In this document: positions 26,528 to 35,409 of the stretch, in pieces
How the letters are laid out: each line of letters opens with the position of its first letter
Position numbering within the stretch: the stretch's first letter is position 1
DNA from: Chitinophagaceae bacterium
GTDB lineage: Bacteria > Bacteroidota > Bacteroidia > Chitinophagales > Chitinophagaceae
Direction of reading: 5' to 3'
Length of the DNA stretch: 64,000 bases
Assembly (NCBI GenBank): GCA_022843585.1
Contig: JALHNJ010000014.1
Coordinates: 1-64,000, forward strand
Made by a program: the position numbers and the translations under genes
The notes under the pieces: generated by a model
What the model was told of the DNA's origin: nothing
The model's input: only the letters and a program-made list of their open reading frames with translations
Database searches by the model: none

Positions 26528-28859
26528 TTTCTCTTATAAATTGGTTGAAATCGATCTACCCCTTATTAAAGGGCAGGAGAAAATGAACAGGCAAAATATA
26601 GAGAAAGTAATGTTCAAAATTGCCGCTCATATTAAAGGGCCTGTTGCTTCAATTATCCGCAATGGGAAAATTATGTTAGCTATACCATCCAACAGGATCT
26701 TAAACATCAGTAAAGTACAGGCCATTCCCTTTGAAGTGAATGTTAAACTTCTTCCGGAAGTTTTTCACTTGCAAGGAAAAGATATTAATAAAGAAAATCA
26801 GGAAATTCCTTTGAAATTTCTTACTGCGGCTATTAAAAGGCAATTGAAGGCGCACTATGATTTTTTTGAATTAAATAACAGCAACCAGTTTTATGTAAAA
26901 CAACCGGTATTCAGTGATGACTCTTCTGGCATAGATATTTATGAAGGGTTTTTCTTACGGATACGTCAGTTTGATGACGGAAATTTTTACCTCGTTTTGA
27001 ACCCCACTTTTAAGTACGTCGCCAGTGAATACCTGTCAGCCATCATTTCAATACAGAACCAGCATTACATGGCCGATCGACTAACAGGTAAACATTGTCT
27101 TTATCAAAACGGTGACGACTGGTATATCATTGAAGTAGTAGGATTTTTGCGATCAATCGGTGAAGACAGATACGATGGCGAAACCATAATTAATTACATC
27201 AAAACAAGGACAGCAAATCACTACAATAAGGTTGAAGGACTACTCCGTCCAAATGATCTTACTTTATTATATAAGTACCCCAAAAGAGCTATGCAGCCGC
27301 ATCATGGAGCTAGTTCACTGGCAAAAATTGTTTACCATACAAAGGATTTAGATAACACGGCCTTGCATAAATATTCTATTCAACCAGTTGAAGAAAGATT
27401 TGAACGTATTTCGCAGGCGGTTGCCCAGTTTTTACAAAGTTTTTCTTTAAACAAAAAACCATTACAAGTCAGTACTATCCCCTTTGAAGAAGAACAGGAT
27501 TATTTTCCCTTACCGGAACTTCTTTACAATAACGGGAAAATATTATCTGTCAGTAACAGCTATCATGATAACCCCAAAATTGCCGTGCGTGACTACGCTA
27601 AGGCAAGAAAAAACCATATTATAGATTGCCAGATTTTAAAGCAAACAAGTTTTGATGCACAATATTTAATTTACCCGGAAAGCTTGGATAAACGATATAT
27701 TACTGCGATTCAAACTTATTTTGAAAATTACATGAAAAAGCTGGCCCCTAAATTCCAAGGGTTCCAACTCATACCTTATCAGATCAAACCCAATCAAGCC
27801 GCCACTTTCCAGGTAGAAGAAATTCAGCGGACACTATTGCGTAAACGTATAGGAAGCGGTTTCGCATTATTCCTGTTTGACGATATGAGTGGCCAGCATA
27901 AAAGTAAAATCAAAACCTTTCATGATTGCTTGAAGAAAAAATTTTTCCCCAACCTCAAATTCCAATGTGCGTCTTCGAAAAATATCAGCCGATATTTTGA
28001 AACTGTTTCCGATAATAAAGAAGGTCTTAATTATAAACCAGCACCAAAATATATCGACCGTTTTAAATCTTACTTATTTTACCTGGTCATGGAATATTTA
28101 AAGATTAATAATAAATGGCCTTATGCGCTGAAAAATAATTTTCATCATGATATCTGGATTGGTGTGGATGTACAGGACAGGTATGTTGGAATTACTTTTC
28201 TTTTTAAGAACGGGGAAAATATAATTTTTAAATACAAAGAAATTCCAAGAAAAACAGGAAGGATGCGGGATGAAAAAATTGATTCGGCAACGATTATATC
28301 CATACTAACAGAGAACTTAGAAAGCCAAATACCTCGTTTTGCACCTAATCCTAACAGTATTGCCATATTGCGTGATGGAAGGGTGTTCGATGATGAAATA
28401 AAAGCTTTTGAGACAGTTATCTCACTTTTACAGAGTAAAGAACTGGTCAGGACAGATAACTTTCATTGGGGGGTAATTGAGTTGCATAAAAAATCTGCAC
28501 TACCGCTCAGAGCAGCCTGTAAAGTTTCAGGATTTGCCGGACTTGAGAACCCGCAAGCTGGTACTTTCAGAATAATCGGGGACAAAGAGGGTTATTTATT
28601 TAATACTGGCTATCCCTTTAAAATTTCAGGAACTGTTAATCCCCTTTGTCTTTATAATGCATATGGTAACCTCAACTTTACAAAAGCAATGCAGGATGTT
28701 TTTGATCAATGTATGCTGGCGTTTTCTGCACCAGATAAAAGCAATAACCTGCCAATTATCATTAAGCTGATTGATTCTTTTCTATCACCGCTTGCTGATT
28801 ATATAGATACAGGTGAAGAAGAAACAAGTGAAGTCTACGATGATGAAACTATGAATTAG
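26466..28859 (+). CDS. Prokaryotic Argonaute (long, apparently catalytic)
   Basis: 797 residues covering N, PAZ-like, MID and PIWI regions. The MID 5'-end pocket shows HDCLK (His486, Lys490) and Gln500, the HK-Q type. The segment NKWPYALKNNF corresponds to the KxGGxPW stretch leading into PIWI. PIWI residues consistent with a DEDD tetrad are Asp568 (GVDV), Glu603, Asp637 (LRDGR) and Asp770 (LIDSF after LPIIIK). A GTVNPL segment precedes the last Asp. Such proteins use nucleic-acid guides to cut invading nucleic acid. It lies inside an operon with a sigma factor, a nuclease and a metallopeptidase. Start at 26466 or 26475. Confidence 0.88.
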   Translation: MNTMKKITYNQYKLLNLREHDFSYKLVEIDLPLIKGQEKMNRQNIEKVMFKIAAHIKGPVASIIRNGKIMLAIPSNRILNISKVQAIPFEVNVKLLPEVFHLQGKDINKENQEIPLKFLTAAIKRQLKAHYDFFELNNSNQFYVKQPVFSDDSSGIDIYEGFFLRIRQFDDGNFYLVLNPTFKYVASEYLSAIISIQNQHYMADRLTGKHCLYQNGDDWYIIEVVGFLRSIGEDRYDGETIINYIKTRTANHYNKVEGLLRPNDLTLLYKYPKRAMQPHHGASSLAKIVYHTKDLDNTALHKYSIQPVEERFERISQAVAQFLQSFSLNKKPLQVSTIPFEEEQDYFPLPELLYNNGKILSVSNSYHDNPKIAVRDYAKARKNHIIDCQILKQTSFDAQYLIYPESLDKRYITAIQTYFENYMKKLAPKFQGFQLIPYQIKPNQAATFQVEEIQRTLLRKRIGSGFALFLFDDMSGQHKSKIKTFHDCLKKKFFPNLKFQCASSKNISRYFETVSDNKEGLNYKPAPKYIDRFKSYLFYLVMEYLKINNKWPYALKNNFHHDIWIGVDVQDRYVGITFLFKNGENIIFKYKEIPRKTGRMRDEKIDSATIISILTENLESQIPRFAPNPNSIAILRDGRVFDDEIKAFETVISLLQSKELVRTDNFHWGVIELHKKSALPLRAACKVSGFAGLENPQAGTFRIIGDKEGYLFNTGYPFKISGTVNPLCLYNAYGNLNFTKAMQDVFDQCMLAFSAPDKSNNLPIIIKLIDSFLSPLADYIDTGEEETSEVYDDETMN

Positions 28860-28880
28860 TTTACTTTAAAAATAAAATTT

Positions 28881-29321
28881 ATGAGCGATCTAAGTGTCCT
28901 CTCCAATCAATATGAAACCTTGGTTGATACATCTGATAAAATCAATAATTCAATTATAGCTTTCAAAAAGGAATATCTTAAAAAGAATAATACCGATGCG
29001 AAATACCAGGCATTGATGTTGTCAGAAGAAGAAAAACTTCAGGCCACTAACTATTTGAGCCATTTTTTACAGGATTTATTCCAGTTGCTGGAAAATACTT
29101 CCAATCAATCTACCGATATACCCAGTATGGTGGCGGGCGATTATATTGAAAAACTTCAAATCAATATTCCTACCGTAAAAAAAGATGTCAGTGAAATACA
29201 GCAACTAATCAACAAACAAGAGACATTAAGTACCGACCAACTAAGTACATTAGACAGGATACTAATGACTTTGGACGGCGAGCGAAAAGTATTATTCAGA
29301 AAACTTAGAAGTTCCCGTTAA
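28881..29321 (+). CDS. Small helical protein of the Argonaute operon
   Basis: 146 residues, entirely helical by pattern, with heptad-like runs (QYETLVDTSDKINNSIIAFKK and later VSEIQQLINKQETLS) that suggest coiled coils. No known domain is recognised. It starts 21 bases after the Argonaute stop, and its own stop overlaps the metallopeptidase start by one base. It could be an adaptor or the substrate of the neighbouring peptidase, which is inference only. Confidence 0.6.
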   Translation: MSDLSVLSNQYETLVDTSDKINNSIIAFKKEYLKKNNTDAKYQALMLSEEEKLQATNYLSHFLQDLFQLLENTSNQSTDIPSMVAGDYIEKLQINIPTVKKDVSEIQQLINKQETLSTDQLSTLDRILMTLDGERKVLFRKLRSSR

Positions 29322-30448
29322 TGGTAGCATTTGTCAAAGGCATATTCCATGATTTATCAGGTAGGATTCAAAAAATGATTGTGAACCTGGAGCAGTTGAA
29401 AGAAACTACTGCTATTCCAAAAGATTTTTTTGATAAAACCCTTTCCCTGTTAAATAAACTCAACCAGGAAGTAAATACAACCCTTGTTTCGCCAGATATT
29501 TCATTTGATGAACTGGCTGGCAACAATATTTTAAAATTCAACACCCTTTATGAGCGTTTCCTAGCCATTGAACTTTACCGGTTCCAGGTTATTATTCATT
29601 ACGGTGAAAATGAAAAATATTTCAATGCATTGATTAACCGAATTTATCGAGAGATTGAATGTAACCAACGTCCCCCTATTGTATCTGTTATCAGCAATAA
29701 CGATAATTATTATTGGGTATACCCTTTGTATGAAATCATTGCCGTGCCCTATGGCGAGGAAAGAAACTTGTTAAATCTACCTGACCTCTATCACGAGATC
29801 GGTCACCTGATTTATGGACAGTTCCCAACGTTTTTGAAAGGCACCATTGAGAGTAGTTTAGACAAACATTTCAGGGACGAGATACAGGCTATACACGATG
29901 AGAACAGGGACAAGAAAACAATCCCCGTTTTAAAAGAAGCTTTTGACTCTTGGAAAAATTCATGGATTGAAGAATTTATCTGTGATTTAATTGCAACCTA
30001 TCTAACCGGCCCTTGCTATGGCTGGACTAATTTAAAAATATCAACTATCAGTAGTACAGATAAAGGCATATATAGCACAACCGCTAATCATCCTTCGGAC
30101 GAATCTCGTATGTATGCCATTTTCAGCATGCTTCAATTAATGGGGCATCAGTCCGATATTGAGCAATTGAAGAATTACTGGGCATCTTTTATGGCTATTT
30201 CTGCTAATGCTAAAAGTCAATTTTATGATACTTTGCTTCCGCAACATATAATATCGGAGCTAGTTGCAACGGTTTTTCAAAGTTGCCAGGATATTGGATT
30301 ATCTAGTTACAGTAAGCAGATAGAAATTTCAGGAGAGCCCATAGCACAATTGCTTAACCAGGCGTGGACAGAAAATCTTGCCCGACCTGAAAATTTTACC
30401 AATTGGGAAAATTCACAAACTGAAAAACTTATACAGGAATTAAATTGA
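29321..30448 (+). CDS. HExxH metallopeptidase-like protein of the Argonaute operon
   Basis: 375 residues. The zinc motif is LYHEIGHLIYG (His158, Glu159, His162). About 55 residues later comes EEFICDLIATYL, whose acidic residues could give the third ligand, and further on NHPSDESRMYA. This order matches zincin families of unknown substrate found in bacterial defence neighbourhoods. The N-terminal 100 residues are helical. It is the last gene of the operon and its end overlaps the convergent gene at 30440 by 9 bases. Confidence 0.78.
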   Translation: MVAFVKGIFHDLSGRIQKMIVNLEQLKETTAIPKDFFDKTLSLLNKLNQEVNTTLVSPDISFDELAGNNILKFNTLYERFLAIELYRFQVIIHYGENEKYFNALINRIYREIECNQRPPIVSVISNNDNYYWVYPLYEIIAVPYGEERNLLNLPDLYHEIGHLIYGQFPTFLKGTIESSLDKHFRDEIQAIHDENRDKKTIPVLKEAFDSWKNSWIEEFICDLIATYLTGPCYGWTNLKISTISSTDKGIYSTTANHPSDESRMYAIFSMLQLMGHQSDIEQLKNYWASFMAISANAKSQFYDTLLPQHIISELVATVFQSCQDIGLSSYSKQIEISGEPIAQLLNQAWTENLARPENFTNWENSQTEKLIQELN

Positions 30449-32209
30449 AATGGGAAGATGTGAATTTCCCTTTTCGACTAACTTCTCTATCAATTGATCA
30501 AAAGGCGTGTTGTTTTCACCTTTCTTTAATGCATTTAGTATTAACCACCGCATTCGAAAAACAATACGGGGCAATGATGTGATCATCTTTTGTTTTGCTG
30601 CCTCATTTTCAAAACCACTATGCAGGAGAAAGTTTCGGTATTCATATGCTTCCACGAGAATTCCATAATAATATTCCTTTGATTTTATATAGTAGGCTTG
30701 ATCAAGTGTTTGATGATATTCGTTTACTAAGTCACGTAAGAAGGGATATGTTACCGCCTTGATTTCTTTAGCAACCTTGCCTTTACGCATAGCCCTCATA
30801 ATATTTCTATAGCGCTCTTGTGGAACATTTAGAAGGTCGTATCCATTAGAGAAAAAGGAAAAGTTGTTAGATAACGTTGTCAGGATTCTCTGATCTCGAT
30901 TGAATTTTTCGTTTTCCAAAATGATTGACGAAACGAGTCCCATTACTTGTTTCTCACTGCGATTAAAAGAAAGCAATGTCTCAATGTATGTCCAGTAGTC
31001 GGCTACTGATTTATTTTTCTGGGCTTGAATAAAAATCGATTCACACTTAAGAAACCAGTCAACCGAAATCCCTGAGGTCTTGCGTAGAATATGGAATGCA
31101 TTGTCATTTAATTCTTTGAGTGTTATTTGGTGTGTGCTGTTTTCAAATGTTTTAGTACTCCACGCAGTTCCAAAGTAGCGGTGAGCATTAGTAAGGCGTA
31201 TATAGTTGCCGGAAGTGTCAACACTAAAGTCCCTGTCATAAGAGGCGGATATAAATGGTAGTTCCTTTCGTATTTTCTTTATCAGATTTGGTAACAAAGA
31301 GTATTCAGAGTACCACTGAATCTTTACGCTGGCAATAAAATAATCGCCGTCAACAAAAAAACTTTTGTCATCATCCTGATTCATACACAATCTAATCTTC
31401 TTTATTCGGTTATGATCCTTCCCGTAAAAACTAACCTGGTCATATTTGAATTCAAAGTTTTCAGGAAAATTTCCTCCATAAACCTTGACCATGATAATTC
31501 CGCTTTGTTCTACTGGCGTGAAGGCATTGGTGAACCCATTAAGTTGATTTTGTAATGTTTTTTCTGCCAAATATTTTTCTCGTAGTCGTTTCGTAGTAGC
31601 ATTGGCGGGGAAAGGAAATGAATGTATATCCTTACTAAAGACCCGTGAGATGATATCTTTCACTTCCCCTTTGGAGTATCCTCGGAACAAATATTCAGCA
31701 ACCAGTAAAATCGCCGCAGTGATAAAAAAATCCGCATGTGTGGTTGTAGAGTTAGGCACAAACTCATCAAGTTTATGAGAGCATAGTACATTACCAATAA
31801 CTCCAGTCATTAATTCCCGCGGCATTCCCGCAACTAGATCTTGATGGAGAATATGCAAGTCATTTTGAAACGCAGTACTCATGAGAATGCGTTTTTTTTC
31901 TTCATTTTTCGATTTGCCTAATTGATTATAGTTGGCAACAATACCTTTTACCCGTAGATAAGTTGGAAAGGCATTCCAGAATGTGTCAGCAGTAAAAAAT
32001 GACTGTTTAAAGTAATTATCAAAGTACGGTAACCGGTAAACTTTATCATTTTGAAAACGAAATAATATCTTTTCCAATAAAGAAGTAGGGCTTTCGAGTT
32101 CTAAATGATATTCCCGACCTGCATAGTCCGCAGCATGAGTAATACGATCTAAAAAATAGTTTACTTTTTCTTCAATTAATGGATTTTGATTGGTGATTCG
32201 TTTGACCAT
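30440..32209 (-). CDS. Large protein with C-terminal Apea-like HEPN motif
   Basis: 589 residues. The C-terminal segment YEYRNFLLHSGFENE carries R-x4-H, as in Apea-like HEPN domains, which are RNase or RNA-binding modules of antiviral proteins. The rest is mixed helices and strands with no domain I recognise. It lies 45 bases downstream of the PD-(D/E)XK protein gene on the same strand, so the two look like a pair. It converges with the Argonaute operon, with a 9-base overlap. Confidence 0.55.
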   Translation of the reverse strand: MVKRITNQNPLIEEKVNYFLDRITHAADYAGREYHLELESPTSLLEKILFRFQNDKVYRLPYFDNYFKQSFFTADTFWNAFPTYLRVKGIVANYNQLGKSKNEEKKRILMSTAFQNDLHILHQDLVAGMPRELMTGVIGNVLCSHKLDEFVPNSTTTHADFFITAAILLVAEYLFRGYSKGEVKDIISRVFSKDIHSFPFPANATTKRLREKYLAEKTLQNQLNGFTNAFTPVEQSGIIMVKVYGGNFPENFEFKYDQVSFYGKDHNRIKKIRLCMNQDDDKSFFVDGDYFIASVKIQWYSEYSLLPNLIKKIRKELPFISASYDRDFSVDTSGNYIRLTNAHRYFGTAWSTKTFENSTHQITLKELNDNAFHILRKTSGISVDWFLKCESIFIQAQKNKSVADYWTYIETLLSFNRSEKQVMGLVSSIILENEKFNRDQRILTTLSNNFSFFSNGYDLLNVPQERYRNIMRAMRKGKVAKEIKAVTYPFLRDLVNEYHQTLDQAYYIKSKEYYYGILVEAYEYRNFLLHSGFENEAAKQKMITSLPRIVFRMRWLILNALKKGENNTPFDQLIEKLVEKGNSHLPISI

Positions 32210-32254
32210 GTAATTAATTTCTACTTTATTTTTACAAGCGGGAAGTTTGTTTGA

Positions 32255-33484
32255 TTAATAGATGGAGAATATAAAATGGAAGATGGATTTCTTTCTTATG
32301 AAACTATGTTCGGATTTGAAGTATGTATATCCCGAAGGTTCAACTACAATTTCAGACCAACTGCCGGTAATATAATTCATTTCTTCTGCGATAATTAATT
32401 GTTTATAATCCTCCTCGATGCCTGTTTTCTTGTTATTGATCATAAAAACATAGCCTTCTTGCTCAAAGTCTGTTAGATAGCTTCTGAGTTGATTAATGAT
32501 GTTCTTCTTATCGTTGTTCCACCATCCTTTGAACTCAATTATTTTATTAGCCATTGAGGGATGCGACACCTTTAAATCAATTCTACCGTTACCCTTTTCC
32601 GGCTCTGGTTCGGCACTATAGCCCGCCATAACAAATGCGGTTTGAAACCAGTAGCGGAATGCCGACTCGTCTTTTGTATCGCCTTCTTTCATTTTTTTGA
32701 TAAATTCAGCATTAACACCCTGGTTTTGGAGCAAGTGGATTGAGGTTGTAAAATCCTTGATAAAATCAAAGACTCTGGGTCTTAAGCTATTCTTCTCTTT
32801 TTCGATAACATCATTTGCAAGCTTCTTAATCGTTTCAATATAATGTTTTGCCAGTTTATCACCACTTAGATATTGCGGGTAATAATTATCATCAACCTGG
32901 AATGAAATTGCTTTATCCGCACCTGCAAATATAAACTCAATGATTGTTTTATTATTCCGTGTAGTGATTCGTGCATTTCTAAAATCTTTCAGATCATACC
33001 GTGTATTGATATTTGAGTTAACTAAAGCAGTTACCGTTTCTAAAGAGAATGTGCTAACATATAAACTTTCTCCTTCTACTTTGAAGGTCATTACCAAAAG
33101 CTGACGGTATGGTTCATGGTGCTTGTTTAGCTTAGTATCTCTCCGGATTTCTTCGACATCCAAATGCGAAAACGATTCCTTTCCGTCACAAATGTGGTTA
33201 ATCCCATATCCCCAAAAGCCCTTCCCGCAAAAATTGTATTGAGCATTTAGAGACTTAAATTTTTCTGCATTGTGATAAATGTAGGAAGCTATGTTTGGTG
33301 AGTAACCACCTGGTCCCCAGATGGCATCTGCATACCTGAATAATCTGTTCTGGATTATTGTGAAAAAGTAATCTTTATAAATATGAGGTTCAACATGCAT
33401 AAATGAAACCGACTTTTTTTTAACAACCTGATTTAGTTTAGTCAATGTCAAAGCTAAATCTTCTGTGTAAAAAATGGGAGGCAT
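32255..33484 (-). CDS. PD-(D/E)XK endonuclease-like protein
   Basis: 409 residues. In the C-terminal third, GNGRIDLKV and then IIEFKGWWNN about 13 residues later give the D and ExK of the PD-(D/E)XK nuclease core, followed by a helix with INQLRSYL. The N-terminal two thirds have no recognisable domain and could sense a target. It heads a two-gene unit with the HEPN-motif protein. The pairing of a nuclease with a possible RNase points to defence, but the exact system is not one I can name. Confidence 0.68.
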   Translation of the reverse strand: MPPIFYTEDLALTLTKLNQVVKKKSVSFMHVEPHIYKDYFFTIIQNRLFRYADAIWGPGGYSPNIASYIYHNAEKFKSLNAQYNFCGKGFWGYGINHICDGKESFSHLDVEEIRRDTKLNKHHEPYRQLLVMTFKVEGESLYVSTFSLETVTALVNSNINTRYDLKDFRNARITTRNNKTIIEFIFAGADKAISFQVDDNYYPQYLSGDKLAKHYIETIKKLANDVIEKEKNSLRPRVFDFIKDFTTSIHLLQNQGVNAEFIKKMKEGDTKDESAFRYWFQTAFVMAGYSAEPEPEKGNGRIDLKVSHPSMANKIIEFKGWWNNDKKNIINQLRSYLTDFEQEGYVFMINNKKTGIEEDYKQLIIAEEMNYITGSWSEIVVEPSGYTYFKSEHSFIRKKSIFHFIFSIY

Positions 33485-33642
33485 TCGGGAACTGATTAAA
33501 AGTATTGATCCTTTTATACACTAAAACACTCTCTTCAATCTATTTTTTTTATTTTTAAAGAGTTTTGATAAGTATAATCAACTTTATTACCTTTTCAGAC
33601 CTATTGTAAATACATTTTACTTAAAGCCTTTGTTAATCGCAC

Positions 33643-34635
33643 ATGGAAAATTTGATTTACTATCCCTCATTTGAACCAGAAGATGAATCTTGGCTGAAAT
33701 ATGCGTTGATTTACATTGACAATTTTTCACCAATTATCCCCCCTTCAGGTAGTAAAGAAATTTCTGAAATTTTTAAAAACATAAGAGATAATACCGATCT
33801 TGTTAGAATAGTTGAACCCAATTCAGGAGAGGGGTATGATGCGACCGACAAAACCATCAACGAGATTGATTTAATTCTTAGTGATCGTTCAGCTTATCAT
33901 CATGTTTTCAATGATCCTAACCCGGCTGCCACATGGGCAAATCGTGATAATTGGACATCTCTCTTGTATGCAGAAAAGTTTACCGATGAGTTTTTTTATT
34001 GCTGCGAAACCCATGGTTTTGGTGAAAGACATCATAAGGGCATAAGGCTATCTCCAGAACTTTGCAGTTTGTATATGACATTTCTAGCAGAAAGCATGGC
34101 TTATAGGCGAGAGGCAACACCGGTTACGGACGAGCCAGTTCTGGATAGCTTTTCAACACATCTGAGGATGAAAGATGTTAGCCACGATAATGTGCTGCAG
34201 TCTGCCAAGATTATCGTAGAGACAAAGTTGCCAAAACAGATTGAAGATATTCCATTGGAAAAATTTATTCAATTCAGGAATCTGGATGGTATAGCTCAAT
34301 TAAGAAAGTCATTTAATTTAACAGTAGAAGAGTTCTATGAATCTCTTGAAAATGACTTTGACCCTTTCTCATACATAGAATCAATAAAAAAGACAAACAA
34401 GGATTTTGTGATTGAAATTGGAAAATATCTTGGCGAGTTGTCAGTTATGGCACTTGGTACTTTTCTTGTTGTTAAGTCTGAGGAGCCTTCTGCTCTTGAA
34501 ATTGTTCAGGATATCGGAGAAGGAGTAATTACGGTTGCTGGTGTTTTTGGAGTAAACGGGGCATGGAAACTAGATCAAAACCGTAGAAACGCCAGAAAAT
34601 TTTTGACCAGGGTAGGGCAATTTAAAATTAATTGA
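33643..34635 (+). CDS. DUF6236-like protein
   Basis: 330 residues. It begins LIYYPSFEPEDESWLKYALIYIDNF followed by IIPPSG, close to the pattern of DUF6236 proteins (YPYI..RDENWLKLALLYWD..YRI.P). The function is unknown; relatives occur in accessory regions. A hydrophobic stretch near residue 285-300 (ITVAGVFGVNG) is short for a membrane helix. It is monocistronic, with a 158-base AT-rich upstream region. Confidence 0.55.
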   Translation: MENLIYYPSFEPEDESWLKYALIYIDNFSPIIPPSGSKEISEIFKNIRDNTDLVRIVEPNSGEGYDATDKTINEIDLILSDRSAYHHVFNDPNPAATWANRDNWTSLLYAEKFTDEFFYCCETHGFGERHHKGIRLSPELCSLYMTFLAESMAYRREATPVTDEPVLDSFSTHLRMKDVSHDNVLQSAKIIVETKLPKQIEDIPLEKFIQFRNLDGIAQLRKSFNLTVEEFYESLENDFDPFSYIESIKKTNKDFVIEIGKYLGELSVMALGTFLVVKSEEPSALEIVQDIGEGVITVAGVFGVNGAWKLDQNRRNARKFLTRVGQFKIN

Positions 34636-34831
34636 TTTGACATACTATCAATTAGTACAGAGCTATTATGTGTGATTGCGTCATAAAACAGGGTCAAGAA
34701 TTTTGTCTGACAAATTTTTTTTTTAGGAATATTTCCATTAGTGATTTTTGTTGATCATAATATTTTGTTTCTGAAATGTTATCAATTTCATTAAAACCCT
34801 TACTGGTAGCGGATTTTGACTTTGACCAAAA

Positions 34832-35068
34832 TTATTTTTTTGTAAAGTCAATGTCAAGAAGTTCTTTTGGATGAACCCCTAAGCCTTCTGCTAATTCTAT
34901 TAAAGTTGTAACCATCATATTAGCATTTTGCTTTTCAATCTTATTTATTTTTGAAACATCAACATCACAATTTGAAGCAAGTTCCCTTTGACCAATTCCT
35001 TTTTCCGTTCTCTTTTTTTTGAGAAGCGCAGAAACTTTCTTTAACCTTATTTTATCCTTTTCTTTCAT
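34832..35068 (-). CDS. XRE-family HTH regulator
   Basis: 78 residues from the ATG at 35068; a TTG at 35083 would add five. KKKRTEKGIGQRELASNCDVDVSKINKIEKQNANMMVTTLIELAEGLGVHP is a complete Cro/C1-type HTH. It probably represses a nearby element gene or itself. It has no toxin partner next to it. Confidence 0.85.
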   Translation of the reverse strand: MKEKDKIRLKKVSALLKKKRTEKGIGQRELASNCDVDVSKINKIEKQNANMMVTTLIELAEGLGVHPKELLDIDFTKK

Positions 35069-35229
35069 TCTTTCGTATAGCAATAGTCCATTAAATGGAA
35101 AAGAAAAGTGTTGTTAGTTCTACCAACAGTTAGTAGATTTGTTTAAAATCTAATGTGGAATTAATACTCTAACCCTAGATTTGCGAATCTTCATAGTGAA
35201 AATAATTTGAAGCTTTCGCTTTGAGTCTT

Positions 35230-35332
35230 GTCCTGAAACGTAGGAATTTCAAGTACACAAGATGATAGGCAAGAGCTCACGTTTAGGCGTGGGCTCCCTT
35301 ATTTGTGTACAGGTCTCCTACGACCTCAGGAC
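35230..35332 (+). ncRNA. Large nested hairpin, candidate structured RNA or leader
   Basis: Four stems nest in register: GTCCTGA (35230-35236) with TCAGGAC (35326-35332); GTAGGA (35240-35245) with TCCTAC (35316-35321); GTACACAA (35253-35260) with TTGTGTAC (35303-35310); and GAGCTCACG (35273-35281) with CGTGGGCTC (35288-35296, one G-U). That is 30 base pairs in about 100 bases. The 3' strands of the two outer stems overlap the following terminator stem, so the two structures exclude each other. Confidence 0.6.
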
Positions 35333-35358
35333 AGTAAGTGGAGACCTGCGCTTTTTTT
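35311..35358 (+). terminator. Terminator competing with the nested hairpin
   Basis: AGGTCTCC (35311-35318) pairs with GGAGACCT (35340-35347), then GCGC and seven T (35352-35358). It ends 51 bases before the ECF sigma start. The overlap with the large hairpin suggests attenuation of the sigma gene, or the 3' end of a small RNA. Confidence 0.7.
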
Positions 35359-35409
35359 ATTACCTCTACTTGGCAGACTCATCGATTATGACAACAATGT
35401 TTTTATATA

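Noticed and set aside
34636-34831. Possible toxin partner for the XRE regulator
   Set aside because: The adjacent AT-rich stretch has no frame with a start, and the flanking genes do not resemble toxins.
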